Assembly: GCF_039535235.1 (NCBI RefSeq) | Contig: NZ_BAAAWU010000001.1 | Coordinates: 2,418,001 to 2,482,000, forward strand | Reading direction: 5' to 3' | Length of the DNA stretch: 64,000 nt | Source of the DNA: Streptomyces roseoviridis | GTDB lineage: Bacteria > Actinomycetota > Actinomycetes > Streptomycetales > Streptomycetaceae | In this document: positions 10,272 to 19,358 of the stretch, piece after piece | How the letters are laid out: every line of letters starts with the position of its first letter | Position numbering within the stretch: the first letter of the stretch is position 1 | Notes under the pieces: model-generated | Database searches by the model: none | Told to the model about the DNA's origin: nothing | The model's input: the letters and a program-made list of their open reading frames with translations, nothing else | Translations under genes and position numbers: made by a program

Positions 10272-13200
10272 TCAGCCCAGGTTGGCCTCGAAGTCCCAGT
10301 ACGGGCGGTTGCGCTGGCGCGCCGACAGGGTGTGCGGGTGCTGGGCGCCCAGCGTGCGGGTGAGGGTGAGCAGGGCGTCCTCCTCCAGCTTGCTCGCCTC
10401 CTCGTTCTCCCGGAGGCCGCGCAGGTCGGTCGCGAGCGCCACCTGGCAGGAGAGGGTGAGGGGGTGCTCGTTGCCGAGGGTGTGGCGGGCCCGGCGCAGG
10501 GTGTCGCGGCTGAGCTCGGCGGCGTCGGCCACCCGGCCGTTGAAGTTGCGGGCGGCACTGGCGTTGAGGGCGCAGCCGAGGACCCAGGGGTGGTCGGGTC
10601 CGAGGGAGGCGGTCAGGCCGGCGAGCGCTGCCTCCAGGATGGCGAGGGCGTCGGCGCGCTGGCCGGACGCCTGGAGGACGAGCGCGGTGTTGGCGAGGAC
10701 GCCGGTGGCGACGGGGTGGGCGGGGCCGAGCAGGGCCCGGTAGCCGGCCTCGGCCTCGTGGCTGAGCTCGCGGGCGTGGTCGAGGTCGCCGTGTTCGCGC
10801 AGGAAGTTGGCGTAGTTGTTGATGGAGGACAGCGTCACGTAGTGGCCGCGGCCGTGCACCTGCTCCAGTTGTTCGAGCAGACTGGCCATGGTGGCGCCGA
10901 GGTCCTGCTGGAAGCCGCCCTCGCGGCGCCGGCACAGGGCCAGCTGGGTCCGGGCGTACAGGGTCTGGAGGTGCTGGGGCCCCAGGATCCGCACGTGGAC
11001 GCGGACGCCGGCCTCCTGGCGGGCGAGGGCCTCGCGGTAGTGGCCGAGCAGGCGCAGGTCGTGGGCGACGTTGTTGCCGATGGTGAGGGTCTGCGAGTGC
11101 AGGGCGCCGAGGACGCTCTCCGCGCGGGCGAGGGAGGCGATGTCCTGCTCGTACGCCTCCTTGTAGCGTCCGAGCAGGCGCAGTGAGATGCCGAGGTTGT
11201 TGCCGGCGACGAGGGTGAGGAACTCGTTCTCGCCGAGGAGGCGCTGGGCGTCGGCGAGGACCTCGCGCTGCATCCGCTCCGATTCCTGGTACTGGCCGAG
11301 GTAGCGCAGGTCGCTGGCGATGGAGACGGCCGAGCGCAGGGAGCCGAGCGGGTCGGGGTTCGGCGCCTCGTCGAGGCGGGCGCGCAGGGCGAGGTCGAGC
11401 TGGTAGGCGTCGCGGAAGCGCCCGTGGCGGCGCAGGATGTTGCTCTCCTGGTTGGTGAGCTCCTGCATCTCGGGGCTCACCGGGTCCATGAAGGTGGACC
11501 AGTTCTCGCGGATCCTCTCGGCGAGCCGGACGCCGGCCTTGAACTCGCCGCTGCGGAAGCAGTAGCGCAGGCAGTTGAGCACGGCGGTCTGGACGCGGGG
11601 GTTCCGGCTGGCGAGGGCGCCTGAGGGTTCCAGGTGCGGCAGGAGTTCGGCGTAGCGGGGCCAGGTGCGGCTGTCCAGGGGGTTGCCGGGGTCGGCCTCG
11701 GCGAGCAGGGTCCGGACCGCCTTGCGGTGGGCCGCGCGGTGTTCGCCGTCGGTGAGCCGGGACACGATGTCGTGGACGAGCCGGTGCATGTGCACGGACT
11801 CCTGGTGGGGACCCATCTCGCCACCGGCGACGGGGCCGCGGGACTCGCGGCTGAGCACCGAGTAGTTGACCAGCGTGTCCAGGGCGCGGGACCAGGCGGC
11901 CAGGTCGGTGACCATCCAGCGCAGGTCCTCGGGGAGCTCGGCCTGCGGGTAGGCGCGGACGACGCCGAGCGGGATGCGGCCGGGGGCGAAGGAGGCGCAC
12001 AGGCTGAGCACGTCGATGGCCTGCGGCTGGGAGCGCCGGAGCCGGTTGATCAGTATCGACCAGGAGGTCAGGGAGGCGTGGGGGATGCCGTCGCCGCCGG
12101 AGGGCTCGTCCACGGCGGAGATGCGTCCGTCCCGGACCATCCGCAGGTACTCGGAGACCTCCATGCGGGACTCGCCGAGCCAGGCGGCGGCCTGGACGAG
12201 CGGCAGCGGTACGTCGCCGAACTCGGCGGCGACCTCGTCGGCCTCGGGCGCGGTGATGTGCGGGGCGCGCCGCATGAGGTAGCCGGTGGACTCGGCCCGG
12301 TCGAAGCCGGGGATCTCCAGGATGTCGGTGTGGTCGACCCAGCCGCGGTTGCGGGAGGTGATGAGGACGTGTCCGGGGCCCTGCGGCAGCATCACGCCCG
12401 CGCCGTCGGTGTCGTCCCAGCCGTCGAAGACGACGAGCCAGCGGGAGTGCGGGGTGCCGCGGCGCAGGGCCTCGCGGACGGCGCGGATGCGTTCGCCGGG
12501 CTCGTTTCCGGTGGTGAGGCCCAGCTGGGTGGCGAGCTCGCCGAAGCGGTCGCGCTGGACGTTGCGGTCGTCGGAGCTGACCCACCACACGACGTCGTAG
12601 TCGGAGCTGAAGCGGTGGGCGTACTCGGCGGCGATCTGCGTCTTGCCGATGCCGGACATGCCGAGGAGGGTGCAGGCGGCGTTGCCGCGCTCGGCGTCCA
12701 TGAGCCGTTCCTGGAGCTCGGTCAGCAGGTCGTCGCGGCCGGTGAAGCGGGGATTGCGGCGGGGGACCTCGCCCCAGACCTCGGGGGGCGTGTCCGGGAA
12801 GCGGACGAGGGCCCCGGCGGGCAGCCGGCGCCCCGTGGTGCGCCCCGGGTCGATGCCGAGCCGGCTGAGCAGCCGGGCCTCGGCCTCCTCCTCGCCGACG
12901 CCCCACAGGCTGACGGGTTCGAGGACGGCGGTGGCCGGGAGCAGGGTCCGGTTGGTGAGGTTGACGGCGGCGAACCGCTCGGCGTGGGCGGCGACGAAGC
13001 CGCGCAGCACGTCGTTCCACTCGCCGGACTGCCGCGGGCCGAGCTGGAAGAACCAGTCGTCCAGGACGAGCAGCACCTGCCCCCGGGCGAGCAGCAGGTC
13101 GCCGAGGGAGTCCTCCAGGGGCACCTCGCGCGGCGGGTCCCAGCGCTGGAGGCTGGCGCGCACGCCGTGGGCGTCGAGCCGCTGGTTGATCCAGGTCGCC

Positions 13201-13298
13201 CAGGGGCGGTGGTAGCCGGGGAAGACCACGAGGACGTGCCCCGGCGACGCACTCCCGGCTCCGTGGCCCACCGCACCGCCCGACCGCTGTTCCGCCAT
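10272..13298 (-). CDS. fxsT: FxSxx-COOH-system TPR protein (FxsT type: TIR-like, NB-ARC, TPR)
   Basis: 1008-residue STAND-type protein. The N-terminus (about 15-150) is TIR-like (HVLVVFPGYHRPWATWINQ, then LLVLDDWFF). An NTPase follows, with Walker A LLGMSGIGKTQ, Walker B WLVVFDGWDD and sensor segment HVLITSRNRG, then a winged-helix region. The C-terminal half is many TPR repeats (GNNLGISLRLLGRYKEAYEQ and similar) ending RNRPYWDFEANLG. This is the organisation of FxsT proteins that accompany FxSxx-COOH peptide loci; their role is unknown, probably NTP-dependent signalling. The start is the ATG at 13298 behind GGGAGG. It is the last gene of the leftward hydroxylase/peptide unit. Confidence 0.9.
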   Translation of the reverse strand: MAEQRSGGAVGHGAGSASPGHVLVVFPGYHRPWATWINQRLDAHGVRASLQRWDPPREVPLEDSLGDLLLARGQVLLVLDDWFFQLGPRQSGEWNDVLRGFVAAHAERFAAVNLTNRTLLPATAVLEPVSLWGVGEEEAEARLLSRLGIDPGRTTGRRLPAGALVRFPDTPPEVWGEVPRRNPRFTGRDDLLTELQERLMDAERGNAACTLLGMSGIGKTQIAAEYAHRFSSDYDVVWWVSSDDRNVQRDRFGELATQLGLTTGNEPGERIRAVREALRRGTPHSRWLVVFDGWDDTDGAGVMLPQGPGHVLITSRNRGWVDHTDILEIPGFDRAESTGYLMRRAPHITAPEADEVAAEFGDVPLPLVQAAAWLGESRMEVSEYLRMVRDGRISAVDEPSGGDGIPHASLTSWSILINRLRRSQPQAIDVLSLCASFAPGRIPLGVVRAYPQAELPEDLRWMVTDLAAWSRALDTLVNYSVLSRESRGPVAGGEMGPHQESVHMHRLVHDIVSRLTDGEHRAAHRKAVRTLLAEADPGNPLDSRTWPRYAELLPHLEPSGALASRNPRVQTAVLNCLRYCFRSGEFKAGVRLAERIRENWSTFMDPVSPEMQELTNQESNILRRHGRFRDAYQLDLALRARLDEAPNPDPLGSLRSAVSIASDLRYLGQYQESERMQREVLADAQRLLGENEFLTLVAGNNLGISLRLLGRYKEAYEQDIASLARAESVLGALHSQTLTIGNNVAHDLRLLGHYREALARQEAGVRVHVRILGPQHLQTLYARTQLALCRRREGGFQQDLGATMASLLEQLEQVHGRGHYVTLSSINNYANFLREHGDLDHARELSHEAEAGYRALLGPAHPVATGVLANTALVLQASGQRADALAILEAALAGLTASLGPDHPWVLGCALNASAARNFNGRVADAAELSRDTLRRARHTLGNEHPLTLSCQVALATDLRGLRENEEASKLEEDALLTLTRTLGAQHPHTLSARQRNRPYWDFEANLG

Positions 13299-13366
13299 CT
13301 TGTCGTGCCTCCCGTCCCGCTCCCGCTCCCGCACGCGACGCACTGTCATGTGCCGTGGGCACAGTG

Positions 13367-14662
13367 TTACCCAGCCGCGAGGGGAGTCGCGCCGAGGCTC
13401 GCATGATGCTGCCTCATTTGGTCCGCGAACTCCCGCCCCTCGGCAGTCAGTTCATCGGATTCAAGCAGGATCGCCAGCGCTTCGCCCACCTGATCGTGGA
13501 TGTCGTCGAACTGCTGCCCGGCACCGGACCGCCAGGACCTCGGTACGCCGTCGGCGGTGACCGCGCGCCGCCACAGGTCGGCGAGCGCCAGATGGGCGTA
13601 GGCGCCGTGCAGCACGCCCGCGACGGGGCGCGGGTCGGGCCGCCAGCCGACGCGGTGCAGGGCCTCCCGCCCGGGCCCGTAGAGCGGTACGAGTTCGTGG
13701 AGCGTGGCCAGTTTGCTGTGGTGCAGTTCGTGCACGAGCGTTTCGGCCATGCCCTGTGCCTCGGCGGGCAGCGAGGTCAGTACGGCTCCGGGCGCGGCGC
13801 TCAGGGTGGCGCCCAGGTGCCTCGGGCCGCGCCGGACGAGCGGGACGACCACCGAGACGGCCCGGGCGACCTCGGCCGCCCGGCCCGGGTCGGTGCGCAG
13901 CAGCAGTTCCCGGGCGGAGCGCCAGCGGGCGGACCAGGCGGGGTGGTCGGTGTCGGCGTGGTCGGCCGCGGTGCCGACGGAGGCGCCGCCGGCGCCGGCC
14001 GGCACCCGGTACGGGTCGAGGTCGTCCAGGCGGGCGCCGCCGCGGGGCAGCCGGCGCACCGCGCTCCAGCCGGGCCCGTGGCCGGCGAGGACGCCGCGCA
14101 CCCGGTCGACCAGGGTCAGGCCGGCGGGGACCGGGCGGCGGGAGCCGTCGGGGTGGACCCGTACGGTTCCGTCGTCCGCGCCGAACCGGACCCGTTCGGC
14201 GGCCACCCGCAGCCGGCCCACGCCCGGTAAGGAGAGCAGGCCGTCCGGGGTCTCGACGGTCAGGTCGAGGGCGCCGCCGCAGCGCAGTGCCGCGGTGAGC
14301 GCGAGGGCGTCGAGGCGGGCGAGCAGCCGGTCGAAGCCGGGTCCCGCGGGCTCGGCGAGCGCGGCGGCCAGCCAGACACCGGTCGACGGGTAGTCGAGGA
14401 CGTCGCGGACCACGGCGGGGCGCAGCGTCTCGGCCCGTTCGAGCAGGGCCCAGGAGCGCTCGAAACGCCCCAGGGCCGCGGGGTCGACGGATCCGCGCTG
14501 CCGTTGGACCCGGACCAGGAGCGCCTTGAGGAGGAGCAGTCGCCGGGTGTGCAGGGCGGATCCGAGGAGGGTGAGTCCGGCGGGGTCGGGACGGGTCCGG
14601 GCCAGTCGCGCGAAGACGGCCGCGGACAGGGACGGGAAGGGGGACGGGGACGGGGCGTTCAC
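13367..14662 (-). CDS. HExxH-type putative peptide beta-hydroxylase
   Basis: 431 residues. The metal site is HELHH at residues 311-315 in LVHELHHSKLATLHELVPLY, characteristic of the family once called HEXXH putative peptide-modification domain and now aKG-HExxH-type peptide beta-hydroxylase, which hydroxylates side-chain beta carbons of RiPP precursors. The N-terminal 100 residues are rich in Leu and Arg (LLLLKALLVRVQ), as in homologues. The start is the GTG at 14662, behind GGGGAGGG. The likely substrate is the small peptide encoded 90 bp upstream on the same strand. Family assignment is solid; substrate is inferred. Confidence 0.85.
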   Translation of the reverse strand: MNAPSPSPFPSLSAAVFARLARTRPDPAGLTLLGSALHTRRLLLLKALLVRVQRQRGSVDPAALGRFERSWALLERAETLRPAVVRDVLDYPSTGVWLAAALAEPAGPGFDRLLARLDALALTAALRCGGALDLTVETPDGLLSLPGVGRLRVAAERVRFGADDGTVRVHPDGSRRPVPAGLTLVDRVRGVLAGHGPGWSAVRRLPRGGARLDDLDPYRVPAGAGGASVGTAADHADTDHPAWSARWRSARELLLRTDPGRAAEVARAVSVVVPLVRRGPRHLGATLSAAPGAVLTSLPAEAQGMAETLVHELHHSKLATLHELVPLYGPGREALHRVGWRPDPRPVAGVLHGAYAHLALADLWRRAVTADGVPRSWRSGAGQQFDDIHDQVGEALAILLESDELTAEGREFADQMRQHHASLGATPLAAG

Positions 14663-14752
14663 GCGCGGATCCCTCCCCGCCTTCGTGGACCATCGGCAGC
14701 CGACGGGCATCTGGCCGGAAAGGACCGGTCGGCTCGGCCACTCCGCCGGGGA

Positions 14753-14950
14753 TCAGGCGCGGGCCCGGTCCTCCATCCAGGAGTCGGCCAGGTCCTGCGG
14801 GCGCCAGAGCACCCGCTCGACGGCCGCCGCGAGCTGGGGATCGTCCATGAAGCGCAAGGTCCGCAGGTCGACGCCGGTGAGATCCGGCAGGGGCCGGGGC
14901 CGCCCGTCGGTCCTGTCGACGCCGGAGACCCACTCCATGTGCTGCAACAC
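14753..14950 (-). CDS. FxsA-like RiPP precursor peptide without the FxSxx tail
   Basis: 65-residue peptide starting at a GTG six bases after GAGGAGGAG, a very strong ribosome site. The middle segment LTGVDLRTLRFMDDPQL followed by AAAVERVL matches, by recall, the leader pattern of FxsA precursors (LxxLxxLDDPVLAxALxRVL). Canonical FxsA peptides end Phe-x-Ser-x-x; this one ends ADSWMEDRARA, with a Trp two residues after Asp instead. It lies between the SAV_2336-type gene and the HExxH hydroxylase gene, all leftward, so it is the natural substrate candidate. A true small protein is likely; its modification is hypothetical. Confidence 0.75.
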   Translation of the reverse strand: MLQHMEWVSGVDRTDGRPRPLPDLTGVDLRTLRFMDDPQLAAAVERVLWRPQDLADSWMEDRARA

Positions 14951-15097
14951 CCTCGGCTCCTCCTCACCGACCCTTGTCCCCCACGGTCGTAGCGGCGCAG
15001 CGGTTCTTCCCGACCTCGCAAACCCAGAAACCCGTTCGACTCAACTGCGCCCATGTGCGCCCCCGTTATCAAGCCGTTCCCGTTCCGCCGTGGTGCG

Positions 15098-18000
15098 CTA
15101 CGTCTCCGCTCCCCGCCAGGGCCACCAGGGCGGTGCGATCCGCTTCCGGTCCTCCTGGGTCCCGAGGGCCGGGAAGCGCCGCCGGTCCCCCGCCCGTCCG
15201 GCCAGGAGCGCGCGGGTGCGTTCCACGTCCTGCCAGTCGACGGCGACGAGCGCGCCGTCCAGGCGCCGCCACTGCTCGGCGGCGGCCCGCAGCGCGGACG
15301 CGGCGGCGGCGGTGCGGTCCATCAGCAGCAGCACCGCCCCCCGCCCGTGCAGCGCCCGCGCCAGCGTGATCGTGCCGGGGTGTTCGCCGTGTGCCGTACG
15401 GGCGTCCTCCGCCGCGCGCTCGTAGGCGGTCAGCGCGTCGGAGAGCCGCCCGACCCTCGCCGTCTCGCTCAGCCGCGTCCTGACCCAGGCGAGCTGCAGC
15501 CAGACCTCGGCGCGGGCGCCCGGTTCATGGGTGGTGCGCAGGGCCTGGTCGAGGAGGTGCCGGCTTTCGAACAGGTCGGGCAGGAAGCCCGCGCGGTCGA
15601 ACCGCAGGGCGAGCACGCTGCCGATGAGGACGGTGGCCCGGGTGCGGGCGGCGGAGGCGGTCGGCAGGCAGGTGAAGGCCTCGCGCAGGACGGACTCGGC
15701 ACGGTCGACGGGGGCGGTGCCCCGGTCGGCGGCGGCCCGGCGCAGCAGGGACTCGCCCCAGGTCAGCAGGAGCCGGCCGCGCTGCTCGCCCTCGGCCGGG
15801 GTGAGCAGGGTGGCCCGCTCGTACGCCTCGTCGGCGGCGGGCCCGTCGCCGGTGGTCTCGTGCAGCCGGGCCCGCGCGGTGGTCCAGCGCAGCCGGAGGG
15901 CGACGGAGTCGCCGAGCAGGGGTTCGGCCCGGTCCAGGGCGTCGGCGACGGTCTCCGGCGGGGAGCCGGCGAGGTGGCGGGCGTCGGCCAGGTCGAGCAG
16001 CACGGGGCCGGTGGCGCGCAGGGCGAGGGCGTCGGTGAACGCGGCCGCCGCCTGTGCGCCTTCGCCCCGGGCGAGGAGCAGCCGCCCGCGCCGTACGAGG
16101 AGGGCGTGGCGCTGCTCCTCGGGCCAGTCGGCCGCGTCCCCGTCGAGGGCGGCGAGGGCCGCGTCGAGCCGGTGCGCCTCGCCGGTGCGGCGCCACAGGG
16201 CGTAGTGTGCGGCGGCCTGTTCGAGGCGGGCCTGCGCCCACACGGCGCTGCCGGGTGCGGCGAGTTCCGCGGCGCGTACGAGCTCGGTCACGGCCCGGTC
16301 GAGCAGTTCCCTGCGCCTGCCGCCGTCCCGTACGGCGGCGGTGCCGGCCTGCGCGTACAGCACCTGGCCGAGGACGAGCCGGGCGGTCGCGGCGTCCTCG
16401 GGGCGGCCCGTGGGCCCGTCGTCGCCGAGGGCGGCCTCGGCCCGTTCGAGGGCGGCGTCGAGCAGCGAGGGGTCCGACTGGGCGCGCCACTGGTCGAGCA
16501 GCCGGCGGGCGGCGGCGAGCGGTTCGGGGGTGACCAGGTCCGGGTGGTAGAAGCGCAGCACGCGCGCGGGGATGCGGGCGAAGAGCTCGGCGGCGGCGCC
16601 GGCCGGTTGCTCGTTCTCCTCGCCGGGCCCGGTGGCGGCGACCGGTTCCTCGTCGGTGCCGTGCCCGGCGAGCCGGGCGGCAGCGAGGGCGGGGAAGTTG
16701 CGCATGCCCTGTCCGAAGTGTCGCTCGACGAACTCGGAGCAGTGCTTGAGGACGAGGACGGCGGCTCCCCGGTCCAGCGAGCCGAGGAGGTGTTCCTGCA
16801 GGGCCGGGGGATAGCTGAAGCAGGGGTACGGGGTGGGGCCGGGCAGCCGGCGCAGGAGCCCGCTGAGCAGGACCTCGGCGAGCTCCATGGGGCCGGTGTC
16901 GGGGAGCATGGCCCGCTGCACGAGCTGCATCACGGGCAGGGCGAGCGGGGCGGCGGCGAGGTGCACGGCGAGCCGTACGGCGCCGGGGGAGGCTCCGGCG
17001 CGGAAGGCGCGCAGCAGGTCCTCGTGTCCGCGCCGGGCGGCAGCGGTCTCGATCCCGGCCTCGGTCCCGGTCCCGGCCTCGGTCCCGGTCCGGGCGGCGG
17101 GGGCGGTGGCAGGGCCCGGTCCTGTGGTGGGGCCCGGCCCTGTGGCGGGGCCGGGGCCGGCGAAGGGGCTGCCGGTGGGGCTGGGGGCGGGGCCGATCCT
17201 GGCCGCCCAGCCGCGGACGGCTCCCCCGCCGTGTCCGGTGAGCAGCCGGGCCCAGGAGGCGAGCGCCTCGGGGGTGGGGGTGAGCACGGGCACGGCCCGC
17301 AGATCCCGGGCGACGGGTTCCCAGGCCGCCTCGTCGGGCTCGAAGCCGACGTGGCCGCCGGGGGCGGTCGGCCGCAGCAGGACGCCCGGTTCGACGGGCA
17401 GCGCGGTGCGGGGCCACAGCCGCGGGGGCAGCGGCTGGACGAGGGCGAGCGGGGAGTGGCGGGGCCACTGGTGGATCAGCCGCTGGGCGGCGCCGCGCTG
17501 CCAGAGCGGGCCGACGCAGTCGCTGACGACGAGGGTGAGGCGGCGCCCGGTGGGGTCGTGCAGCTGGTCGCCGGGGCGCAGCCGGGGGCGGCCGTCGGAA
17601 CCGGAGGTGGTGGTGACCAGCGGCAGGCCCTCGCCGGTGTCGTGGAGGCGGTGCACCTGGACGTCGCGGAAGGCGCCGGACTGCTGGCAGGCCTGGCGCA
17701 GCTCCTCGACCATCCTGCTCCACACGACCATGGCCGGTCCGGTGTCCATGAGGAGCTGGATGTCGGGGCGCCGGCCGGCGGCGGGGCGGAGCACGGGCGT
17801 GAGGATGCCCGAGGCGGCGCTGTGTTCGGCGGTGGCCTCCTCGTCGAGGCGTCCTTCGCCGGGCCGGGCGGGGAGGTGGGTGGCGTAGTGGCGCAGCGGG
17901 CGCAGGGCCTTCTGCAAGCCGAGGAGACCGGGCAGGGCGTTGGCGCCGGGGGCGCGTACGGGCAGGGCGGCGCCGCCGGTACCACCGGTGCGGGCGCGGC

Positions 18001-18343
18001 CGCCGACCGGGGGCAGGGCGAGGTCGACCGTCTCGGGGGGCCGGGGCGGTGGGGCGGGCGGGTCGTCCGGGGCACGGGGATCGGGTGCGGCCGACGGGAC
18101 GGGGGTGGAGGTGGCCGGATCTCGACGGTCGCGGGAGCTGTCGGACCGGGGGCGGCCCGGCGGCGGATCCCCGTCGCGGCCGTCGCCCGGACTCGGCCCG
18201 GGCGCCTCCGCGCCGGACCGCGCCGGGTCGGCGCGCGGGAGCCACTGGGCGAGCCAGACGGCGTCCGCGACCTCCTCGGCGGTCGGGTCCTGCCCGCCGG
18301 CCCGGAGTCTGCGGGTGAGCTCCTCCAGATGCATCCGGTGCAT
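15098..18343 (-). CDS. SAV_2336-type protein: degenerate vWA-like region plus TPR-like helices
   Basis: 1081 residues. A short N-terminal helical domain (HLEELTRRLRAGG, TAEEVADAVWLAQWL) precedes a Pro/Ser/Asp-rich linker (about 40-130). A vWA-like domain follows: IQLLMDTGPAM at 196-205, with D200-T-G-P-A in place of the MIDAS DxSxS, and a later acidic strand LTLVVSDCVG. A Gly/Pro-repeat linker (nucleotides near 17040-17170) leads to an all-helical TPR-like C-terminal half rich in Ala/Leu/Arg. It matches what I recall as SAV_2336 N-terminal domain-related proteins. The gene starts 7 bp after the MoxR stop, so the two are co-expressed; a vWA partner for a MoxR ATPase is the expected arrangement. 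Confidence 0.8.
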   Translation of the reverse strand: MHRMHLEELTRRLRAGGQDPTAEEVADAVWLAQWLPRADPARSGAEAPGPSPGDGRDGDPPPGRPRSDSSRDRRDPATSTPVPSAAPDPRAPDDPPAPPPRPPETVDLALPPVGGRARTGGTGGAALPVRAPGANALPGLLGLQKALRPLRHYATHLPARPGEGRLDEEATAEHSAASGILTPVLRPAAGRRPDIQLLMDTGPAMVVWSRMVEELRQACQQSGAFRDVQVHRLHDTGEGLPLVTTTSGSDGRPRLRPGDQLHDPTGRRLTLVVSDCVGPLWQRGAAQRLIHQWPRHSPLALVQPLPPRLWPRTALPVEPGVLLRPTAPGGHVGFEPDEAAWEPVARDLRAVPVLTPTPEALASWARLLTGHGGGAVRGWAARIGPAPSPTGSPFAGPGPATGPGPTTGPGPATAPAARTGTEAGTGTEAGIETAAARRGHEDLLRAFRAGASPGAVRLAVHLAAAPLALPVMQLVQRAMLPDTGPMELAEVLLSGLLRRLPGPTPYPCFSYPPALQEHLLGSLDRGAAVLVLKHCSEFVERHFGQGMRNFPALAAARLAGHGTDEEPVAATGPGEENEQPAGAAAELFARIPARVLRFYHPDLVTPEPLAAARRLLDQWRAQSDPSLLDAALERAEAALGDDGPTGRPEDAATARLVLGQVLYAQAGTAAVRDGGRRRELLDRAVTELVRAAELAAPGSAVWAQARLEQAAAHYALWRRTGEAHRLDAALAALDGDAADWPEEQRHALLVRRGRLLLARGEGAQAAAAFTDALALRATGPVLLDLADARHLAGSPPETVADALDRAEPLLGDSVALRLRWTTARARLHETTGDGPAADEAYERATLLTPAEGEQRGRLLLTWGESLLRRAAADRGTAPVDRAESVLREAFTCLPTASAARTRATVLIGSVLALRFDRAGFLPDLFESRHLLDQALRTTHEPGARAEVWLQLAWVRTRLSETARVGRLSDALTAYERAAEDARTAHGEHPGTITLARALHGRGAVLLLMDRTAAAASALRAAAEQWRRLDGALVAVDWQDVERTRALLAGRAGDRRRFPALGTQEDRKRIAPPWWPWRGAET
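17040..17170 (-). repeat. Low-complexity Gly/Pro tandem repeat inside the SAV_2336-type gene
   Basis: Short GC-rich units (GGTCCCGGTCCCGGCCTC-like, then GGGGCCCGGCCCTGT-like) recur in frame and encode a GPGPATGPGP-type linker followed by TGTEAG repeats. The stretch probably varies in length between strains. Confidence 0.6.
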
Positions 18344-18350
18344 CCGGCCA

Positions 18351-19358
18351 TCACCTCGGCTGATCGAGCGGCTGCATGAGCATGTCCGCGATGCGGTCCC
18401 GGGTCACCCGCTCGGCGTGGGGGGCGTGCTGGGTCAGATAGAGGGCGTTGAGCAGCTGGTCGGTGGCGATGACCTCGCCGGGCTCCCGGTCGAGGAAGCG
18501 GGCGACGAGGCCGGGTTCGGCGGCCGCGGCGTCCGGGCCGAGATGGGCCTCGATCATGGCGCCGAGCTGCTCCTCGCCGGGCGGTTCGAGCTCCAGGCGG
18601 ATGCAGCGGCGCAACAGGGCGGCGGGGAAGTCCCGTTCGCCGTTGGAGGTGAGGACGATGAAGGGGAAGGTGGTGCAGCGGATCCGGCCCCCGTACACCG
18701 GCACCTTGCGTCCGTCGTCGGTGAGCACCTCCACGACCGGTTCGCGGTCGGCGAGCCGTTCCAGCTCCGGGATGGCGAACTCGCCCTCCTCCAGGGCGTT
18801 GAGGAGGTCGTTGGGCAGGTCGAGGTCGCTCTTGTCGAGCTCGTCGATGAGCAGCACCCGGGGCAGCTCGGAGGGCAGCAGCGCGGTGCCGAGCGGGCCG
18901 AGCCGGAGGTACGAACCGATCCCGGCCGGACTCGCGGCCGACCGCTCGGAGTCGGCGCGGGCGCGCTCCAGCTGCACGTCCTGGAGGCGGCCGATGGCGT
19001 CGTAGCGGTAGAGCCCGTCCTGCAGCGTCGACCGGCTCACGATGGGCCACCGCAGGACCCGGCCGAGCCCCAGCTCGTGGGCGACGGCATGGGCGAGCGT
19101 CGACTTGCCCGTACCGGGATTGCCGGTGACCAGGAGCGGCCTGCGCAGATACAGGGCGGCGTTCACGGCGTCGGTCTCGGCGGGCCGGGGATGGTGGTTC
19201 TGCACCAGCCTGCGCCGCACCCCGAGCCGCCGGTCCGACCCGGCGAGCGTGTCGTCGGCCCCGCCGGCGGAGAAGTCGCGCCACGGCGGCGGCGCGGGAA
19301 GTCGCCGTATCTCGTCGTGCGGATGGCCGGCACCACGATAGATCCGCCAATCGTTCAC
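18351..19358 (-). CDS. MoxR-like AAA+ ATPase
   Basis: 335 residues. The ATPase core has Walker A GNPGTGKST at 79-87, Walker B LLIDELDKSD at 169-178, a sensor-1 region (FIVLTSNGERDFPAAL) and arginine-rich RRCIRLEL, as in MoxR family members that remodel or activate vWA-containing partners. An N-terminal 60 residues rich in Arg, His and Pro is outside the fold. The start is a GTG behind AGGAGGAG. It is followed after 7 bp by the vWA-like SAV_2336-type gene and preceded, after a 358-bp gap, by the trypsin/VMAP-C gene, giving a MoxR-vWA-VMAP type ternary set. Confidence 0.9.
   Translation of the reverse strand: MNDWRIYRGAGHPHDEIRRLPAPPPWRDFSAGGADDTLAGSDRRLGVRRRLVQNHHPRPAETDAVNAALYLRRPLLVTGNPGTGKSTLAHAVAHELGLGRVLRWPIVSRSTLQDGLYRYDAIGRLQDVQLERARADSERSAASPAGIGSYLRLGPLGTALLPSELPRVLLIDELDKSDLDLPNDLLNALEEGEFAIPELERLADREPVVEVLTDDGRKVPVYGGRIRCTTFPFIVLTSNGERDFPAALLRRCIRLELEPPGEEQLGAMIEAHLGPDAAAAEPGLVARFLDREPGEVIATDQLLNALYLTQHAPHAERVTRDRIADMLMQPLDQPR

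Noticed and set aside
6161..10558. Very long open frame (about 1465 codons) antisense to kgd
   Set aside because: It mirrors kgd codon structure in a GC-rich genome, has Val/Leu/Asp-rich low-complexity translation without motifs, and runs through the terminator.
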